From NCBI GenBank assembly GCA_014898425.1, contig RCSZ01000012.1:1-64000 (forward strand): a stretch of DNA of 64,000 nt, written 5' to 3'. Both the position numbers and the translations under genes were made by a program. Under the pieces are notes generated by a model. That model did no database searches and was not told the DNA's origin. It saw nothing but the letters and a program-made list of their open reading frames with translations. Positions 1-12,566 of the stretch are shown here, one piece after another. The DNA comes from Botryotinia globosa (taxonomy: Eukaryota > Ascomycota > Leotiomycetes > Helotiales > Sclerotiniaceae). Within the stretch, counting starts at the first letter, position 1. Every line of letters begins with the position of its first letter.

Positions 1-1745
1 ATTAAAAATAATATTAAACTAATTGAAAAGTATTTTTTAATAAAATTATTTTTTTGAATAGATTAATAAATGAAAAAGTAATTAATAGAATTATAAAAAT
101 ATTTAAATCAATTTTTAGTTTAAAACAAATCATTATAATATTTAAAATTAAATCTCTTATTTTTAATCAATAATTTATTATTTATATTATTTAATTTTAA
201 TAAAATTTTCAATAAAAATTTAGAATGAGATTTCAATGAATTTAATTCTTATAATTTAAATAAATTAGATGAATTAAATAATAAATTTGGAATTATTCAA
301 ATTATTTAATTCATATATTTATTTAAATTATAAAAATTAAATTCATTAGAATTATTTGAATTTTCAGAAACTAAATTATCTTTTGATTTGAATTCAAACT
401 ATAAATTTAACCTTGATTATTTTTTTCAAAAAAAAACTTCTTACTTTTTTTAATTATTAATTCTAAATAACTTTTGGAATCTAAAATTTTATTAAAATAA
501 TAAGTTTTCAATAAAAGTTTTTTTGTTTTTGTATATAATTTTTTAAAATCAGAATAAAATTTATTTTAATAAAAATAAAATGTAAATAAAATGAAATTAA
601 AAAAAGATTTAAAGAAATTGAAATATTTATATAATTATGAAAAATATGAAAAAGTTTAAATTTTTATTTTTGATTTTGTTTTTTTTAAAATTATTTAAAA
701 TATTTAAATAAAATTTATTTAGAAATATTATTTTTTCCAAATTCAAATATAAAAAATTTCTAAATTAAAAAAAATAATATTGAAATAGGTTTTGGGGTAA
801 GAATTTTTTTTTTGAGAATGAAATTCAAAAAAGGATTTTAAATTATTTATATTGAATTTTCGAATATATTCAATATATCTAATATGTTTTTGAAAGGGGG
901 TAAGATTTTTTCTATTAACTTTAATAAAATCAATCTTTCTTTGATATTTTTCAATTTAGAATTAAATTTATTCTTTCAATTCTTTTTAATCAAATTCAAA
1001 TTGAAAAAAAAAGATAATGAAATAAATTCATTATCATTTTTAATAATATTATTTTGAATTGAATTAAAATTTTTATTATTTTTATTAAAATAATTCTTTT
1101 TTTTTATTTGAATTTCAAAAAAAAAACAATTTAATAATAGTTTTTTGATTTAAAATATTTTAAATTAAATTCAAATATAAATCTAAGGAAAGATCTTTAT
1201 GATTGGAATTAATATGTTTTTTGAGATTTTTTAAATTCAATTTTATAATAATGTAAAGGGAATATTAGAAATAAAATTTAATAAACAATTTAGAGAAAGG
1301 GATTAAAGAAAATTTGAATTGAAATAAATAAATTAAATAAAGATTTTATTTAATTGATTTAATATTTAGAAAATTATATATATTACAAACTTTTTGAATT
1401 ACTTTTTTTTATAAAAAAAGTTTAAATTGAAAAAATACTTGTCCTGTAAATAGGTTTTAAGATTTTGAATACAAATTTAACAAATATTATATAAAATGAA
1501 TCGAAATACAAAATAATATAAAAGAAATAATATTTTATCAATTTCTTGAAAGTTAATTTGATTTGAAAATCCTTAGATTTACAAAATTTATTGAATAATT
1601 CATTAATATTGAATTCAATAGGATTGAAAAAGGGGAAAGGGAATTGAAAGGGAAAAGAGAGTTTTAATAATTAGTTATTTTTAATAATATTGATTTGAAA
1701 GAATAATATAAAAATTAAAAAATTGAAAAAAGATTGAAGATTGAA
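1..1745 (-). pseudogene. N-terminal part of RIP-decayed RecQ-like helicase gene (copy 1, cut by window edge)
   Basis: This stretch matches 21130-22880 closely in the same orientation and order, so it is the 5' part of the same minus-strand gene whose better copy runs to about 18.0 kb. The rest of the gene lies outside the window to the left. Differences between the copies are mostly C/T and G/A, and this copy is the more AT-rich one, so it has taken more RIP damage. No reading frame longer than 60 codons survives. The part present is upstream of the helicase motifs, so the identification rests on homology to the second copy. The function of this N-terminal region is unknown to me. Confidence 0.6.
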
Positions 1746-3839
1746 GATTTGATAAACATTGAATTTAGAATATAATTTTAAAAAAGAAAGAATTTCAATT
1801 CAAAAAGAAATTTATTTTATATATATAAACATTATAATTGTTATAACAATATTGAATTTTAATTGATTTCTAATTGATATTCTAATTGATATTTAAATTA
1901 ACAAAATGATATTGATTTAAATTGATTTATTAAAAAGAATATATTACTAATTAATATATCAAATAATCAATTAATATTTTGAATCTTAATATAAAATATT
2001 ATTTAAATTATAATATTATATAAAACATTATTATAATTCAACAAAATTTGTAGAGGAATTCTGAATTGTTGTTTATAAAATATAATTCATTATATTATAT
2101 TATATATTAAAACAATTCTATTTAAAATCTAAGCATTAATAATACTGAAAATCATTAATATTAAAATATTAATATAATAAAATCTATATTATTCGATTTG
2201 AATAATAAAGTAACCTTATTCTAATATATATATATAATTTGTGAATTTTCAATATTGATATTTTTTGATTTTGAAAATATTATAAAAAAGATTTCAATTT
2301 TGGGATTCTGAAATATATATTTTTTTATTTTTTTGATATCTTTTTTTGAATTGAATAATTGAATTAATATATCAAAATTAAATAATAATTTTTTTGATAT
2401 AATTGATATCTTATATAAAAAAAAATCCAAGTTTTTATATTATAAATATCAATACTTTGATAAAAATTGAAGAAATTAATACAATATATTCATTCAGATT
2501 AGTAATAATTAATCAATTCAAAAAATAATTTAATTTAGTTTTCGAATAAATATAATTCAATCAAATATTTATATTTGAAAGGTTTCAAAATTTCAAAAAG
2601 ATTGAAAATAAAATATAGAAAAATTATAATCGAATTTCTTCGGTTTTATATATATATTTTCTAATCAATATTAATTTCAATAAAACCTATAATTTTGAAA
2701 CTAAAAAAACTATAAGTAAAATCAAGAATAATTCTCACCAGATATTTAAAATCAATATTATTATTTTATTTTATTAAAAATATTATAATATTATAAATTT
2801 AAAAGTTTAGTATTCAAAATATATTAAAAACAAATGGAAATTATTATAATATAATTTCTTAAAAGCTATATTAATATATTCGAAGCATTCTAATATATGA
2901 ATATAATATTTTTTATAAATTTCTTAATTTTTTTTATATTATAATATAAAATGTTCGAATATTTAATATTTAAAATGAATATAATATTATTATATATAAT
3001 GTATTGAAATATTTATATTCAAATATTATATATAAATATTTCAATATATTATATAAAACTTATATTTTATAATTTATTTATTAATATTATAATTTCAATA
3101 TTAATATTTTAATTCTTTTATTTTGAATTATCAATCTTCAATATAAATAAATATTAAAAACCTTTAAATTTAAATAATAAGTTTTTAAAATCAAATATAA
3201 AAGTTTTTAATATTGAATTGAAATCTCTTGTAAATCAAAATATAAATTTCTGAATTTGAAATAAAATCCCTGATATAAATATATTTTAGTATTTATTATA
3301 TATAATAACTAGATTAATTTTATATATGCTTATTTATATATAAAAGAATTCTAACTTTTAATATTAAGGTTTATAGACTATTAAGCCCTTAAATATCGAA
3401 ATAAAGATTTTTAAAATCAATATTAAAAGTTCTGAAATATCAAATAAAAAGTTTTTAGATATTAAATCAAAGTTTTTAAAATTTAAAAATAAAAACTCTT
3501 TATATATTATATTATAATATTATATTATTATAATTGAATAGAACTCTTTTAATCTATAAAATTTTAATATCAAAATATAATATTAGAATATATTATATTA
3601 AAATATTAGAATTCTAATCGAAAAGCTATAGAGTGAATTCTTATATTATAATATTCTAATCTTTTAAATAAATTAATCTTAATATTTTATATATAAACTA
3701 TATTAATTTTATATATATTTATTTATATATAAAAGTATTCTAGCTTTTAATAATAGAGTTTATAGGCTATTAAGATTTAAAAGATTAAAATAAAAGCTGT
3801 TAATATCAAATAGAAAAGCTTTCAGATTAAATATAAAAA

Positions 3840-4615
3840 CTCTAAAAATCAAAAATAAAAGTTTTTGAAATAATGAAATAAAAGCTTTTAATATTAAAAA
3901 TAAAAACTTTGAATATTAAAAATAAAAGTCTTTGAATATCAAAAATTAGAGTCTTTAATATTAAAAATAAAAGCCCCTGAAAAAATAAAATAAAAGCCTC
4001 GAATATCAAAAAACTAAGCCTTTAAAATATTAAAATATAAACTTTCAAAATAATAAAATTAAAGTTCCTAATATCAAAAAGTTAGAGTTTTTAAATAATA
4101 AAATTAGAGCTTTTAATATCAAAAAGCTAAGCCCTGAAATAATAAAATTAAAGTCTCTGAATATCAAAAAGCTAAGTTTTTGATATAATAAAATTAGAAC
4201 TTCGAAATAATAAAATTAGAACCTTTAATATCAAAAAGCTAAGTTTTGAAATAATAAAATTAAAATCTTTGAATATCAAAAATAAAAGTCTTTGATATAA
4301 TAAAGTTAGAGTTCTTGATATAATAAAATTAGAGCTTCGAAATAATAAAATAAGAGCTTTCAATATCAAAAAGCTAAGCTTTTGAAATAATAAAATAAGA
4401 GTTTCGAAATAATAAAATAAGAGTTTCTAATATCAAAAAGTTAAGTCTTCGAAATAATAAAATAAGAGTTTCTAATATTAAAAAGTTAAGTTCTCGAAAT
4501 AATAAAATAAGAGTTTCTAATATAATAAAATTAAAATCTTTAATATCAAAAATTAGAGTTTCTAATATCAAAAAATTAAGTTTCTGAAATAATAAAATTA
4601 GAGTCTCTAATATTA
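3840..4615. repeat. 45-bp tandem minisatellite in family A copy 1
   Basis: Imperfect tandem units of 45 bp, each made of two related halves: one like GAAATAATAAAATAAGAG, the other like TCTAATATCAAAAAGTTAAG. The period is clearest at 4395-4530, where three units follow directly. Minus-strand open frames here only translate the repeat with a 15-residue period and are not genes. The same array lies at 24960-25440 and 45060-45655, and inverted at 42990-43265. Confidence 0.75.
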
Positions 4616-5454
4616 AGAATAAAAAACCTCAAATACTAATATATAAAATCTCTAAATATTAGATTATAGTATTATATTATTAGGATTAAATAGAACTCTT
4701 TTAGTTTATAGAATTTTTATATTATATTATAATATTAGAATTCTAATCAAAAAGTTATTAGATGAATTCTTATATAATAGTACCCAAAATCCTCTATTAA
4801 CTCTATATATTAATTATATTAATTTTATATATATTCACTTATATATAAAGGATTCTAATTTTCAATAATAAAGTTTATAAACTATTAAGATCTAAATATC
4901 AATTATACTAATTTTATATATGCTTACTTATATATAAAAGAATTCTAATTTTCAATAATAGAATCTATAGGTTATAAAAATCTAGAATATATAATACCCA
5001 AAATCTATATTAATAAAAACAAGTTTAAAAAATACTAATATTAAAATCATTTTATATTAAATATTTTTCAAACTACTTTTATTATATATCTATAAACTCC
5101 TTATTAATCGAAATTTTATATACAATAGATTTCAATTAAAAAAATATTTTCCGATAAATTATTTAATATACAAATTAATATTAATATTATTGATTTTTGG
5201 TAATCTATTTATAAATATATAGAGTTTATATATTAAACTTATATAATCTATAATTATCGAATTAAAGTTTATTGGGCTTAGTTTATTAAATTTAGCTTAT
5301 TAACTTAATTTATTAATATTTATTTATCGATAGTCATTTATAGACTTTAAGATTTATAATAAAGTCTATAATAAAGCTTATCTGAGACTTTAAGTCTATA
5401 AATGGATTTATATTAGAATATCATTAGAATAAAGCTTACTAGTATTTTTCAATA

Positions 5455-5600
5455 TATAATCTTTTAATAAATCTTTCAATATATAATCTTTTAATAAATC
5501 TTTCAATATATAATCTTTTAATAAATCTTTTAATAAATCTTTCAATAAATCTTTTAATAAATCTTTCAATAAATCTTTCAATATATAATCTTTTAATATA
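5455..5600. repeat. 12-bp tandem array (AAATCTTTTAAT type), copy 1
   Basis: Units of AAATCTTTTAAT or AAATCTTTCAAT interspersed with ATATAATC variants. The equivalent array lies at the same relative position in the other family A copies (26270-26415, 46483-46635), with different unit numbers. Confidence 0.75.
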
Positions 5601-6959
5601 TTTCAATATTATTCTCTTGAAATATTAATATTTCATTAAAAATCTTATAATAAAATTCAATATTATTCTCTCAAAAAACTAATATTTTATTAAAAATCTT
5701 TCGATATCGTTTAATATTATTCTCTTAAAATACTAATAATTTATTGAAAATCTTTTGATATAATTCAATATTATTCTTTGAAAATATCAATATTCTCTTC
5801 TAAATCTTTTAATATTATTCTTTAAAAATATTAATATTTCATTAAAATTCTTTCGATATATTTCAATATCATTCTTTCGAAATATTAATATTTCATTTCG
5901 AATCTTTTTATATAATTTAATATTATTTTCTGAAAATACTAATATTCTTTTATAAATCTTTTAATATTATTTTTTCAAAACTCTAATATTTTATTAAAAA
6001 TCTTTCAATATATATCTTTTAATATTTTTATTAATATTCTTTTTTTTTAATATTCTAATTAGTAATATTTCTATTAATATTAAATTTTTGATTATATAAT
6101 TTAATTATCTTATATCTCTTTTTACTAGATTATTATTACTTATATCTTTTCAAATTCAAATTTTAGAGTTATTAATATAAAACAATCAATTTGAAAAATA
6201 ATTTAAATTTGTTTTTAGTATTTCAAATATTAATTAAAATAATCTTTAGATTATTAAAAAACTTTATTTAATTTATTATTTTTTATTAAATTCAAAATAA
6301 TAACCAATTTCATTTATTTTACAAATCACCATTTTTCTGCTTTCGAAATTATTATAGCTTTTTTTCAATTTTATTAAAACTAGATTTTAGAATTAGTTCT
6401 ACAAATCTATTATTATTGAATATATCGAAAATCTAATTTTATATATAAAAAATTCAATTGATTTTTTTTTTTTTTTTTTTTTTAGATTTTTAAAAAATCT
6501 AAAATTAAAATATAAAAAGATAATGATCAATTTTATTTATTTTATAGATTATTATCTCTTGATTTTGAAAATTACTATAATTTTCCCTAAACCTTTTTAA
6601 CCCCAAGCTTTAAAATTATTTCTATAAATCGATTAATATTAAAGATATTAAAAATCTAAATTTATATAAAAAAAATTCAATTGAATTTTTATTTATTTCT
6701 TTTTTAGATTTTTAAAAAATTTAAAATTAAAATATAAAAAGATAATAATTAAATAATAACTTTTTGCTTGAATCATTACCTCCCTTAGAATTAAAATCAT
6801 TACCAATACTAACCACCAAAAAAATCCTTAGAATAATAATTAGTTATACCCAATTCTTATATATACTAAATCCTTATAAAATTATTACACAAATTATTTC
6901 CCCAGATTACAATCTACCTTCCTACTTTTTTAAAAAGTTTATCTCTCTAATTAATATTC

Positions 6960-8000
6960 TTTATATTAATTAAATTATTTTTATTATTATTTATTATATT
7001 CTTTTTTTTATTATTATTATTATTTATTATGTTTTTATTATTATTAAAATTGATTTTTTTTTCTTTTAATAATAATAATATATTAATTTTATTTTTATTT
7101 TTTTTAATATTCTTCTTATTTATATTTTTCTTATTTATATTTTTTTTATTTATATTTTTTTTATTTATATTTTTCTATATATTCTTTTAATATTATAATT
7201 AATATTTTTATTATTGTTAATATTCTTATTATTATTAATATTCTTATTATTCTTAATATTCTTAATATTCTCCTTATTTATATTCTTTCTAATATTCTTT
7301 TCAATAATCTTATTATTATTCTTTTTTTTTCTTTTTTTATTTATATTCTTATTGATATTCTAATTATTATTCTTTTTTTTTATAATTATTTTTAATATTT
7401 TTTTCTTAATATTATTCTTCTTAATATTATTCTTTTTCTTTTTATTCATTTTCTTATTATTCTTTTTCTTATTATTCTTTTTTTTTAATTCTTTTTCTTA
7501 TCATTATTAATATTCATTTTTTCTTTTTTCTTTCAAAAATTAATAAATATTAATTTTCTTTTATTAATATTCTTTTTAATTATATTCTTTTTTTTTATAC
7601 TTTTCTTCATATCTTTCTTAATATTCTTATTAATATTATCATTCTTTTCAATATTCTCATTAATATTTTTATCTATAATTTTTTTTTTTATATTCTTTTT
7701 ATTTTTCTTTTTCTAATTTCTATTCTTTTTATTTATATTCTTCTTTTTCTTATTATTATTTTTCTTTTCTTTATTAATAATCTTCTTATTAGTATTTTTC
7801 TTATTAGTATTCTTTTTATTAGTATTCTTCTTATTAGTATTCCTATTCTTATTCTTATTAATATTTTTCTTATTAATATTCTTATTTATATTAGTTTTAT
7901 ATATTCTTTTTATTATTTTTCTTCTTTTTTTTCATATTTTCTTATTATTATTCTTTTTCTTATTATTATTCTTATTAATATTGAGTTAATATTGAAATTT
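6960..8000. repeat. Low-complexity T/C-rich tract with ~12-bp periodicity, copy 1
   Basis: About 1 kb of the plus strand is made almost only of T, A and C in TTATTC, TTCTTATTA and TTTTTC words, with local 12-15-bp repetition (for example units of TTCTTATTAGTA near 7790-7850). It has a second copy at 9040-10040 with the same flanks, offset by about 2.06-2.08 kb, so the whole block was tandemly duplicated. No gene is supported. Read on the minus strand it gives Asn/Lys-rich frames. Confidence 0.7.
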
Positions 8001-8992
8001 CGATCATGTGATTCCATTACCCCACATCTCTTTTCGGCTGGTTATCACCATACAAATTGAAGCTTTTCCAGAACTAGTACAGATCGATCAATTTAAAAGA
8101 TAATTCAAATCTGTTTTCAGAATTCAATATATTATTAAAAATAAGCCCTAGTTCTTTATAAAACTTTATTAAATTTTCTATTCTATATTGAATTAAAGGT
8201 GGTGACCAAATTTATTCATTTTGCTGGTCACCACCCCCCTGCCTTCAAAAATTACCATAGCTTTTTCTTCAACTTCTTCAAAATTAGGGTTATTTCAATT
8301 CGATCTTAAAGCTTCAATTCAAAAGCTTTTCGAATTCTAATTTCGAATAAATATTATTCAATTGAATTTCTACTAATTCCTTTTTTTGGATTTTCAAAAA
8401 GCTCTAAATTAAAGCTAGGAAAGGTAGTGACCAATTCGTGACTTTTAATACTTTTTCGCTAATCACCACCCCCCTATTTTTCATAAATTACTATAGCTTT
8501 TTCAATCTCTTCAAAATTAGGGTTATTTCAATTCAATACAGAAACCCTAATAAAAGGGCTTTTCTAAATCTAATTTCGAATAATCATTATTCAATTGAAT
8601 CTTTATTAATTTCTTTTTTCAGATTTTCGAAAAGCTTTAAATTGAGGCCAGGAAAAGTAATAACCAATTAATAACTTTTAATGCTTTTTCGATGGTTACC
8701 ACCCCCCTATCTTTAAAAATTACTATAGCTTTTCTTCAACCTCTTCAAAATTAGAGTTATTTCAATTCAATATAAAAGCTTTAATATAAAAGATTTCGAA
8801 ATTCTAAGTTTATATATAAAAAATTCAATTGAATCTCTATTCATTTCTTTTTTCAGATTTTCGAAAAGCTTTAAATTAAAGTCAGGAGAGATAGTGACCA
8901 ATTGGAGCGTTTTTGCCTGAGTCATTACCCCCCTTAGGGTTAGAGTCACTACTAATGCTGACCACCAATAAAATCCTCGGAATAATAATTAG
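8000..8992. repeat. ~235-bp tandem units with conserved CACCACCCCCC core, block 1
   Basis: About four units, each with the same order of landmarks: TTAGGGTTATTTCAATTCAAT, a TTCTTTTTTCAGATTTTCGAAAAGC segment, a GGTGACCAATT segment, then a C-rich core (ACCACCCCCCT) at about 8230, 8463, 8698 and 8924. Spacing is 225-235 bp. The C-run stands out in a background with almost no C or G. The block ends at the family terminus at 8992. Small open frames here on both strands are shadows of the repeat. Confidence 0.8.
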
Positions 8993-9039
8993 GGTTACAA
9001 TCTGCCTTCCTACTTTCTTTAAAGAAGTTTATCTCTCTA

Positions 9040-10040
9040 ATTAATATTCTTTATATTAATTAAATTATTTTTATTATTATTTATTATATTCTTTTATTAT
9101 TATTCTTATTATTTATTATATTCTTATTATTATTAAATTTAATTTTTTTTTCTTTTAATAATAATAATATATTATTTTTATTTTTAATTTTCTTTAACAT
9201 TATTCTTATTTATATATTTCTTATTTATATATTTCTTATTTATATTCTTCTATATATTCTTTAAATATTCTTATTTATATTCTTATCAATATTAATATGA
9301 TTATTATTCTAATTCTTATTATTATTTTTCTTTTTCTTATTATTTTCATTCTTTTTATTCTTCTTATCTTCTTATTCATATTCTTTATATTCACCTCATT
9401 TATATTCATTTCATTTATATTATTCTTCTTATTATTCTTAATCTTTTTATTATTATTATTCTTTTCATTTATATTCACCTCATTTATATTATTCTTATTC
9501 TTATTCTTATTCTTCTTTTTATTCTTTATATACTTTCTATTCTTTTTCTTCTTATTTATATTCTTTTTAAAATTAATATTCTTATTTCTATTCTTTTTAT
9601 TTATATTCTTTTTATTCATATGCTTCTTATTCTTCTTTTTCTTATTATTATTTTTCTTTTCTTTATTAATTTTCTTATTAATAATCTTCTTATTAATATT
9701 CTTCTTATTAGTATTTTTCTTATTAGTATTCTTCTTATTAGTATTCTTATTAATATTATTTTTCTTTTCCTTATTATTCTTATTATTATTAGTATTCTTA
9801 TTAATTTTCTTATTCATATTAGTTTTATATATTCTTTTTATTATTCTTATTATTATTCTTATTCTTTTTCTTATTCTTTTCATTATTCTTCTTCTTATTA
9901 TTATTATTATTATTATTATTTTTCTTCTTTTTTTTAAAAATTTCTTATTATTATTCTTTTTCTTTTTCTTTTCCGTATTATTCTTATTATTCTTATTATT
10001 CTTATTATTCTTATTATTCTTATTATTCTTATTAATATTA
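9040..10040. repeat. Low-complexity T/C-rich tract, copy 2
   Basis: Second copy of the tract at 6960-8000, with the same entry sequence (CTTCCTAC... then AATTAATATTCTTTATATTAATT) and the same exit (TTGAAATTTCGATCATGTGATT). The frames open across it (202 codons on minus, 249 on plus) are simple-sequence artefacts. The minus frame is built of Asn, Lys and Glu, and could be the G-to-A shadow of an Asp/Glu-rich coding repeat. Confidence 0.7.
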
Positions 10041-11296
10041 GGTTAATATTGAAATTTCGATCATGTGATTCAACTATACTACACCTCTTTTCGGCTGATC
10101 ACCACCATACAAATTGAAGCTTTTTCAAAACTAATACAAATCGATCAATTTAAAAGATAATTTAAATCTGTTTTCAAAATTCAATATATTATTGAAAATA
10201 AGCCCTAGTTCTTTATAAAACTTTATTAAATTTTCTATTTAATATTGAATTAAAGATAGTAACCAAATTTATTCATTTTGCTGATCACCACCCCCCTGCC
10301 TTCAAAAATTACCATAACTTTTTCTTCAACCCTTTCAAATTCTTCAAAATTAGGGTTATTTCGATTCGATATAGAAGCCTTATTATAAAAGCTTTTCGAA
10401 TTCTAATTCCGAATAAATATTATTCAATTGAATCTCTATTAATTTCTTTTTTCAGATTTTCGAAAAGCCATAAATTGAGGCTAGGAGAGGTGGTGATTAA
10501 TTGGTAACTTTTAATACTTTTTCACTAATCACCACCCCCTTGTTTTTCATAAATTACCATAGCTTTTTCAATCTTTTCAAAATTAAGGTTATTTCAATTC
10601 AATATAAAAGCCTTATTATAAAAGCTATTCGAAATTCTAATTTCGAATAAATATAATTCAATTGAATCTTTATTAATTTCTTTTTTCAGATTTTCGAAAA
10701 GCTTTAAATTGAGGCCAGAAAAGGTGGTGACCAATTGATGACTTTTAATGCTTTTTCGCTGATCACCACCCCCCTGTTTTTCATAAATTACCATAGCTTT
10801 TTCAATCTCTTCAAAATTAGGGTTATTTCAATTCAATATAAAAGCTTTAATATAAAAGATTTCGAAATTCTAATTTTATATATAAAAAATTCAATTGAAT
10901 CTCTATTCATTTCTTTTTTCAGATTTTCGAAAAGCCCTAAATTGAAGCCAGGAGAGGTGATGACCAATTGGAGCGTTTTTGGCTGGGTCACCACCCCCCT
11001 TAGGGTTGGAGTCACCACTAGTGCTGACCACCAATAAAATCCTCGGAATAATAGTTAGGGTTATTTCAATTCAATATAAAAGCTTTAATATAAAAGATTT
11101 CGAAATTCTAATTTTATATATATGAAATTCAATTGAATCTTTATTCATTTCTTTTTTCAGATTTTCGAAAAGCCTCAAATTGAAGCCAGGAGAGGTGGTG
11201 ACCAATTGGAGCGTTTTTGGCTGGGTCACCACCCCCCTTAGGGTTATGGTCACCACTAGTGCTGACCACCAATAAAATCCTTGGAATAATAGTTAG
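10040..11296. repeat. ~235-bp tandem units with CACCACCCCCC core, block 2
   Basis: Five to six units of the same satellite as at 8000-8992. C-rich cores lie near 10286, 10529, 10762, 10987 and 11225 (spacing 225-243 bp). The last two units are the best preserved, keeping GGAGCGTTTTTGGCTGGGTC before the core. Two copies of the family terminus (CCTCGGAATAATAGTTAG type) lie at the ends of these two units, at 11058 and 11296. Confidence 0.8.
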
Positions 11297-11702
11297 TTAT
11301 TAATATTTTTAATAATAACTTATTATTTTATATTCTTCTTATTTATATTCTTCTTATTTATTCATTTTTATTTTTCTTATTATTATTCTTTTCGATATTC
11401 TTATCAATATTTTTATTAATAATTTGTTTTTTTATATTCTTTTTCTTTATATGATTTTTATATTTATTCTTCTTATTTTTCTTTTTCTTATTATTATTAT
11501 TTTTATTATTATTATTTTTCTTCTTCTTATTGATTTTCTTATTAGTATTCTTATTTTTATTAATAATTTTCTTATTAATATTCTTTTTCTTAGTATTTTT
11601 CTTATTAATATTCTTATTAATATTCTTATTTTAATTTTTATTTTTATTCATTAATATTTATTATTTTCTTTTTCTTTTTAATAATAATAATAAATAATAA
11701 GA
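11297..11702. other. Gene-free low-complexity T/C-rich spacer
   Basis: About 400 bases of TTATTCTTATT-type simple sequence leading to AATAATAAGAGTGATTAT. The same lead-in sequence precedes the second family B copy at about 13660-13685. No gene is visible. Confidence 0.6.
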
Positions 11703-11878
11703 GTGATTATAATAATAATATTAATAATACTAATAATACTAATAATACTAATAATACTAATAATATTAATAATATTAATAATACTAATAATACTAATAAT
11801 ACTAATAATACTAATAATACTAATAATACTAATAATACTAATAATACTAATAATACTAATAATACTAATAATACTCAT
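11703..11878. repeat. 9-bp microsatellite AATAATACT
   Basis: Roughly 18 nearly perfect units of AATAATACT, with a few AATAATATT variants in the middle. It abuts family B copy 1. The third B copy carries the same 9-bp array (43677-43800) and the second a short one, so the array belongs to the repeat. Frames through it on both strands are artefacts. Confidence 0.85.
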
Positions 11879-12566
11879 ATTATTTTTACAAGATTCGGAT
11901 TCGGATTGATATCACGTAAATATTATGTGATTTCATATTCAATTATAAAATTCAAGCTTTTGAAAAATTTAAAAATGTTATATAGTTCGAAATTTTTCAA
12001 AGATTTCAAAAATACTATTCTTATATTGCTAGCTCCATTATTACATAAGATATTTTGTAATACCAATTAGATTTTAATAATATTAGTAAAATTAGAAAAT
12101 AAAAAATGAAATTTTATATATATATAATAAAAACTACACTAAAATATTTAGTTTTGAATTCTATTTATAGTAATATATTATGTGTTTTTCGAAATTTCTA
12201 ATATTTAAGCTTTTATATTAGATTAAAAATTTTATAAAAATAAAGGAAATCATATTTTTCTAAGTCAAAAACGAACTAAGCCCGATTTGGATAAAAATTA
12301 TATCAATCAATTCAGCTTTTTTTGAAAAGTTTAAAAAAGTTAATTTTAATAAGCTAGCTCTAATATTAAACAAGATATTCTGTGATACCAGTTAAAATTC
12401 TAAAAATAGAACTCAATAAGGAATAACGCTAGCAAAAAAGTAAAAACACTATTAAATCCCAAATTTCTTTTAGATTTCAAAAATATATATATATATATAT
12501 ATTTAACCCTAAAAACCCTAAAGATTTTATAATATCAATAAAACTAATAATATCAATTAGTAGGGT
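11879..12566 (+). repeat. Family B dispersed repeat, copy 1
   Basis: A ~690-bp unit that begins after the microsatellite with AAGATTCGGATTCGGATTG and ends near AACCCTAAAAACCCTAAA followed by an AGTAGGGTATTAGTTAG-type end. It is almost the same sequence as 13715-14412 and 43800-44490, including long stretches of already AT-rich text. Its flanks AAGAGTGATT (11699) and AATCACTCTT (about 12577) are inverted copies of each other. No protein is recognised. The orientation given is arbitrary. Confidence 0.75.

Larger units (their letters stand above)
1..6843 (-). repeat. Family A repeat, copy 1
   Basis: A long dispersed repeat collinear with 21130-27880 and, from about 2905 onward, with 44493-47646. 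In order along the plus strand it holds the 5' end of a helicase-like gene, AT-rich spacer with no gene, a 45-bp tandem array, a 12-bp tandem array and about 230-bp tandem units. It ends in a recurring terminus (CCTTAGAATAATAATTAG here, CCTCGGAATAATAGTTAG in other copies). Strand is given by the gene. The copies differ mainly by transitions, as expected from RIP. From about 1750 to 3800 there is only AT-rich spacer without any supportable gene. Confidence 0.75.

Noticed and set aside
5455..5600. CRISPR-like array
   Set aside because: Units adjoin without unique spacers and the sequence is fungal. It is a plain minisatellite.
9297..10046. 249-codon plus-strand frame
   Set aside because: Pure Leu/Ile/Phe simple sequence from a T/C-rich tract that is open in several frames on both strands. 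No start context or domain.
11678..11909. Frames of 66-68 codons on both strands
   Set aside because: A 9-bp microsatellite read as Ile-Ile-Leu or Ser-Ile-Ile; not coding.
12505..12530. Internal telomere tract
   Set aside because: Only two degenerate CCCTAAA units; too short to call.
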